This document shows, piece after piece, positions 39,891-42,222 of a stretch of DNA of 42,222 nucleotides; positions within the stretch are counted from its first letter, which is position 1; each line of letters opens with the position of its first letter. The translations under genes were made by a program, and so were the position numbers. Below the pieces are notes generated by a model. It saw only the letters and a program-made list of their open reading frames with translations, did not search any database and was not told the DNA's origin. Source of the DNA: Phascolarctobacterium sp. (GTDB lineage Bacteria; Bacillota; Negativicutes; Acidaminococcales; Acidaminococcaceae); the NCBI GenBank assembly GCA_004558595.1, contig SFCN01000010.1:1-42222 (forward strand). The letters run 5' to 3'.

Positions 39891-40047
39891 TGTAACTTTT
39901 GCGTTTTTGCCTGTGGCGTTGTTCGTTTTTATGCTTTATCCTGTGCTTGTTAAGCATGTTGCTAACATAATGCTCTGCACAGCCTGTTTCATCGTCAAGC
40001 ATAAGCTCATCGGGTGTTGGTAGTGTATAGTTGCCGTGATGTTTCAT
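39868..40047 (-). CDS. Small basic hypothetical protein
   Basis: 59 residues from the ATG at 40047, which overlaps the upstream stop as ATGA; a start at 40056 is also in frame but lies inside the upstream gene. The first part (LPTPDELMLDDETGCAEHYV) is acidic and the second very basic (NKHRIKHKNEQRHRQKRK). It overlaps the terminase small subunit start by 23 nt. Possibly a nucleic-acid-binding packaging helper; unproven. Confidence 0.6.
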   Translation of the reverse strand: MKHHGNYTLPTPDELMLDDETGCAEHYVSNMLNKHRIKHKNEQRHRQKRKSYNGNKRTK

Positions 40048-40598
40048 AGCCCACATGTTATTAATTGTTGTGCAAAAGGTAAACTCTCAATCCATTGGCA
40101 AAACTGCTGCCACTGCGGTAGCCTATGGTGTTTGCGCTGGTGGTATATCCTGCGCAAGCACTGGTAGCTGTACACATCTATAGCGGTTTGCGCCTTGCCC
40201 ATAGGCATTGCGCTTTTAGCCTGCACAAGCTGCTCGCCTGTCAAGCCCTTGCAGTCTATGTGCATGGTACTTTCGCAGGATAGCCGCTCGCGCCCAGCCC
40301 TGTATGTTTCCATTTCTCGCCACCAGTAAATAGGTGCTGTTATTTCAACCCATACCAAAATGCCGCGTATGGCTTTGGCGTGTTCATCGCCAGCCTTTAC
40401 AAGCCGCTGCGCAAGCTCCAAATCGGCATTAGCAACAAATGTTACTTTATGCTCGTTTATTGTATAGCCGCCTTGCACTGCTTGGCAGTCATTTATGCCT
40501 GTAAAACACACATTGCTGTTAGGCTTGCTCCTTTTGGGCAAACGCATTGCCAGCAGTGAGGGGAATATGCCGCTTATTTCAAGTGCCGTTATCTTCAT
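40044..40598 (-). CDS. Conserved phage protein with ThyX-like motif (tentative)
   Basis: 184 residues. The centre, EITAPIYWWREMETYRAGRERLSCESTMH, and YQCLRRIYHQRKHHRLPQWQQFCQWIESLP near the end, recur in phage proteins of Bacteroidetes and Firmicutes. The WWREMETYR...S.STMH arrangement recalls the nucleotide/flavin region of flavin-dependent thymidylate synthases, but the canonical RHR motif is absent. I therefore do not assign an enzyme. It may belong with the nucleotide genes upstream. Confidence 0.75.
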   Translation of the reverse strand: MKITALEISGIFPSLLAMRLPKRSKPNSNVCFTGINDCQAVQGGYTINEHKVTFVANADLELAQRLVKAGDEHAKAIRGILVWVEITAPIYWWREMETYRAGRERLSCESTMHIDCKGLTGEQLVQAKSAMPMGKAQTAIDVYSYQCLRRIYHQRKHHRLPQWQQFCQWIESLPFAQQLITCGL

Positions 40599-40873
40599 CT
40601 TACCAGTGTTATTAAAGCACCAGCAGCCGCGCCCAGCACACCGCCTGCAACCGTTGCCAGTAGGTCAAGTAAATCAAAAAATGTAAAGTTCCAGCTGTGG
40701 TAAAGCGTATCCTTTACCTCTGCCGCCACACCAGCAGCACCGCCACACAGCACGCCACAGGTAAATGCTGCCCAGTAGCCACTGCTTCCAAAGGCTATGC
40801 CAAGAACCAGCGCACCGATAACGGCTGCAATAGTGCCGCAAATGAAGTGTAATACTTTGTCGTTCACTTTCAT
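40595..40873 (-). CDS. Small membrane protein (YfiM/VanZ-like pattern)
   Basis: 92 residues with three hydrophobic segments (about 10-30, 35-52 and 70-90). Motifs KVLHFICG, AAEVKDTLYH and FFDLLDLLATVAGG follow the D-K-H-F...A-G-x-K-E...D-x-x-A-T-x-x-G plan seen in small YfiM-like membrane proteins. It sits between FolE and a phage protein, overlapping the latter's start by ATGA. Function unknown. Confidence 0.7.
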   Translation of the reverse strand: MKVNDKVLHFICGTIAAVIGALVLGIAFGSSGYWAAFTCGVLCGGAAGVAAEVKDTLYHSWNFTFFDLLDLLATVAGGVLGAAAGALITLVR

Positions 40874-40875
40874 TG

Positions 40876-41469
40876 TTATAGTTGGTTTACAATGTTCATA
40901 AATTCAGCTCTAACTGCGCTGTCGGTTTGGAACATGCCAGTTAAGTAGCTGCTTACCATTTCGCCTTTTTTACGCGCGCCACGCATGGTCTTACACAGGT
41001 GTTCACCACGCATAACCAAAGCAATGCCCAGCGGTGGATATTCACCGTCAAGTGCCTGCGCCAGCATTTCCACAACCTCATGCGTAAGCCGTTCCTGCAC
41101 CTGCAATTTTGCCGCACAGTAATCAACAACTCGCCCAATTTTAGAAATACCAAGTATCTTGCCCTTTGGGTGTGGCAGGTAGGCAAAGTAATACTTGCCA
41201 AAAAATGGCATCATGTGGTGTTCACAGCAACTGTAAAAGTCGCCTGTATCAACCACCATGCTGTCATATACAATACCGTCCTCGCCATTTGGGAACGTTG
41301 TTATCTTTGGCTTTTGGGCTGGGTCGTAGCCCCTGTATATTTCGCCAAGCATACGTGCAACGCGCTGGGGCGTTTCCTTAAGCCCAGTGCGCTGTGCGTT
41401 TTCGCCTATAAGCCCCAGCAGTTCCTCAACCAGCTGGGCTATTCGTTGCTCTCTTTGTCCTTTTTCCAT
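40876..41469 (-). CDS. folE: GTP cyclohydrolase I
   Basis: 197 residues from the ATG at 41469 (MEKGQREQRI); in-frame codons upstream lack family similarity. Motifs: KETPQRVARML, FYSCCEHHMMPFFGK with zinc ligands Cys82 and His85, GISKIGRVVDYCAAKLQVQERLT, and EHLCKTMRGARK with the third ligand Cys159. It converts GTP to dihydroneopterin triphosphate, the first step of folate and preQ0 synthesis. Its place beside queD and queE points to the preQ0 branch. Confidence 0.95.
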   Translation of the reverse strand: MEKGQREQRIAQLVEELLGLIGENAQRTGLKETPQRVARMLGEIYRGYDPAQKPKITTFPNGEDGIVYDSMVVDTGDFYSCCEHHMMPFFGKYYFAYLPHPKGKILGISKIGRVVDYCAAKLQVQERLTHEVVEMLAQALDGEYPPLGIALVMRGEHLCKTMRGARKKGEMVSSYLTGMFQTDSAVRAEFMNIVNQL

Positions 41470-41594
41470 TTGTCGTATGTTTTGCAAAGCGTTTGCAGCG
41501 TGTACTGGTTCATAGGCACACGGAAGCAACCAGCATAAACCACGCCTGCAAACGCTGTTTTGAATAACTTCCAAAACAAATGCCTATAGCTCAT
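41439..41594 (-). CDS. Possible small gene between folE and queD
   Basis: 51 residues (MSYRHLFWKLFKTAFAGVVY...) starting inside the last codons of queD and ending 31 nt into folE. It has a hydrophobic N-terminal stretch and a basic C-terminus. Overlap on both sides and no recognised family make it uncertain, but otherwise this 114-nt gap would be empty in a tightly packed operon. Confidence 0.35.
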   Translation of the reverse strand: MSYRHLFWKLFKTAFAGVVYAGCFRVPMNQYTLQTLCKTYDKWKKDKESNE

Positions 41595-41943
41595 CTTGGG
41601 TGTACGCATTGCTGTGGCTGGTATATACGGCAATGTTGCCCTCGCTTTCTTGCACCTTGCATTTGTAGCACTGGGGGATTTTGTTTACCACCCAGCGTGC
41701 AATGTTTTCAGCAGTAGGGTTAAAGCCAAGCACCTCGTTAAGGTTGCTGTGGTCTAACTTGCCGTGAATGGTGTTCTTTATGTGCTTGAAGTCGCACACC
41801 ATGCCATCGGCATTTAGCCTTTTTGCCTTGCAATACACTGTTATTATCCAGTTATGCCCATGCAAATTACCACAGGGGCTGTTGTAGCTTAATTGCAGCC
41901 TGTGGCACGCTGCAATCTCCATTCGCTTTTGTACGTAATACAT
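41584..41943 (-). CDS. queD: 6-carboxytetrahydropterin synthase
   Basis: 119 residues, the usual length of the family. Zinc ligands His14 (CHRL), His28 and His30 (HGHNW), the catalytic Cys24 (SPCGNLHGH), then MVCDFKHIK, LDHSNLNEVL and PTAENIARW. It turns dihydroneopterin triphosphate into 6-carboxy-5,6,7,8-tetrahydropterin. It lies between queE and folE with near-zero spacing (queE stop is 2 nt away). Confidence 0.96.
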   Translation of the reverse strand: MYYVQKRMEIAACHRLQLSYNSPCGNLHGHNWIITVYCKAKRLNADGMVCDFKHIKNTIHGKLDHSNLNEVLGFNPTAENIARWVVNKIPQCYKCKVQESEGNIAVYTSHSNAYTQDEL

Positions 41944-41945
41944 AG

Positions 41946-42222
41946 TTATTCAATGCCTATAAATTTATGCCACTGCATACCAAGCCGCCACTCGGGGTGT
42001 TGCGAAACCAGCGTAATGCAGTATGCTATGTTATCTTTATTTGGGTTATCCATGTCAAAGCAGGGAGAAAGGAAATAGTGCCTTGCGTGCTTGTGCGGTA
42101 CTGGCATTGGGTCGCCAGCCTTAACAACATAGCGAAGCTCGTCTATATTGTCGGGGGCTATTTTAGGCGTTTTAGGGCTGCAAACAATGTAGTCCACGCC
42201 AGCAGGTACAGGCAGCAAACCG
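41946..42222 (-). CDS. queE: 7-carboxy-7-deazaguanine synthase, C-terminal part (partial)
   Basis: About 92 residues to the right edge; the frame stays open there and a TTG at 42218 is not a true start. DYIVCSPKTPKIAPDNIDEL, YFLSPCFDMDNPNKDN and the end RLGMQWHKFIGIE are the C-terminal blocks of QueE, a radical SAM enzyme. The iron-sulfur cluster motif lies outside the window. The product is CDG, the precursor of preQ0. queC or a DNA-modifying transglycosylase may lie further right. Confidence 0.9.
   Translation of the reverse strand, partial: GLLPVPAGVDYIVCSPKTPKIAPDNIDELRYVVKAGDPMPVPHKHARHYFLSPCFDMDNPNKDNIAYCITLVSQHPEWRLGMQWHKFIGIE

Overview
The window is a contiguous piece of a tailed bacteriophage (temperate, siphovirus-like: long tape-measure gene, tyrosine integrase, repressor-like gene) of a Bacteroidetes host, most likely Bacteroidales. 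The host call rests on Bacteroidetes-type promoters (TAnnTTTG -7 boxes, several with a TTG about 19-20 nt upstream), A-rich starts of the type AGCAATATGG almost without Shine-Dalgarno sequences, a Bacteroidetes-type integrase, and gut-Bacteroidetes families such as a DUF3873-like protein. Phage genes lie on both sides of the tRNA, so no chromosome junction is visible.

Layout, left to right. 1-752 (+): end of a coiled-coil protein, a small unknown gene and a repressor-like gene. 736-2400: integrase (-), tRNA-Arg(CCG) (-) and a dense regulatory region with two near-identical operator-like palindromes. 2401-4072 (-): lysis cassette (spanin-like, amidase, holin). 4076-7784 (-): a diversity-generating retroelement (DGR) made of a 137-aa downstream gene, a DGR reverse transcriptase with an unusual C-terminal extension, the template repeat (TR), a GNRA-loop hairpin, and the 475-aa target protein ending in the variable repeat (VR). 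7892-25170 (-): tail and capsid genes, including a tail-assembly chaperone with a -1 frameshift. 25425-32647 (+): an opposite-strand cassette of small genes, including a DUF4406-like protein, an ADP-ribosylglycohydrolase and a lipoprotein. 32686-42222 (-): a MuF-like head protein fused to an ADP-ribosyltransferase toxin domain, portal, terminase, then FolE-QueD-QueE of the 7-deazaguanine (preQ0) pathway; QueE runs off the right edge.

How it works together. Minus-strand genes build the particle, lyse the host and diversify a putative receptor-binding tail protein. The plus-strand cassette looks like early or accessory functions. The virion-associated ADP-ribosyltransferase and the separate ADP-ribosylglycohydrolase could be a writer/eraser pair. 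The Que enzymes point to deazaguanine synthesis, possibly for DNA modification.

Strongest observations: (1) TR and VR (112 bp) differ at 14 positions, all TR adenines on the coding strand, changing all 11 Asn codons of the template; (2) the reverse transcriptase carries an extra acidic module of about 129 residues with its own start-like context, and no Avd gene is recognisable; (3) three minus-strand promoters (integrase, DGR target, capsid operon) share a palindrome close to ACTTTCAAAAGT at exactly the same distance (38 nt) upstream of the -7 box; (4) the ADP-ribosylation writer and eraser are in one phage.
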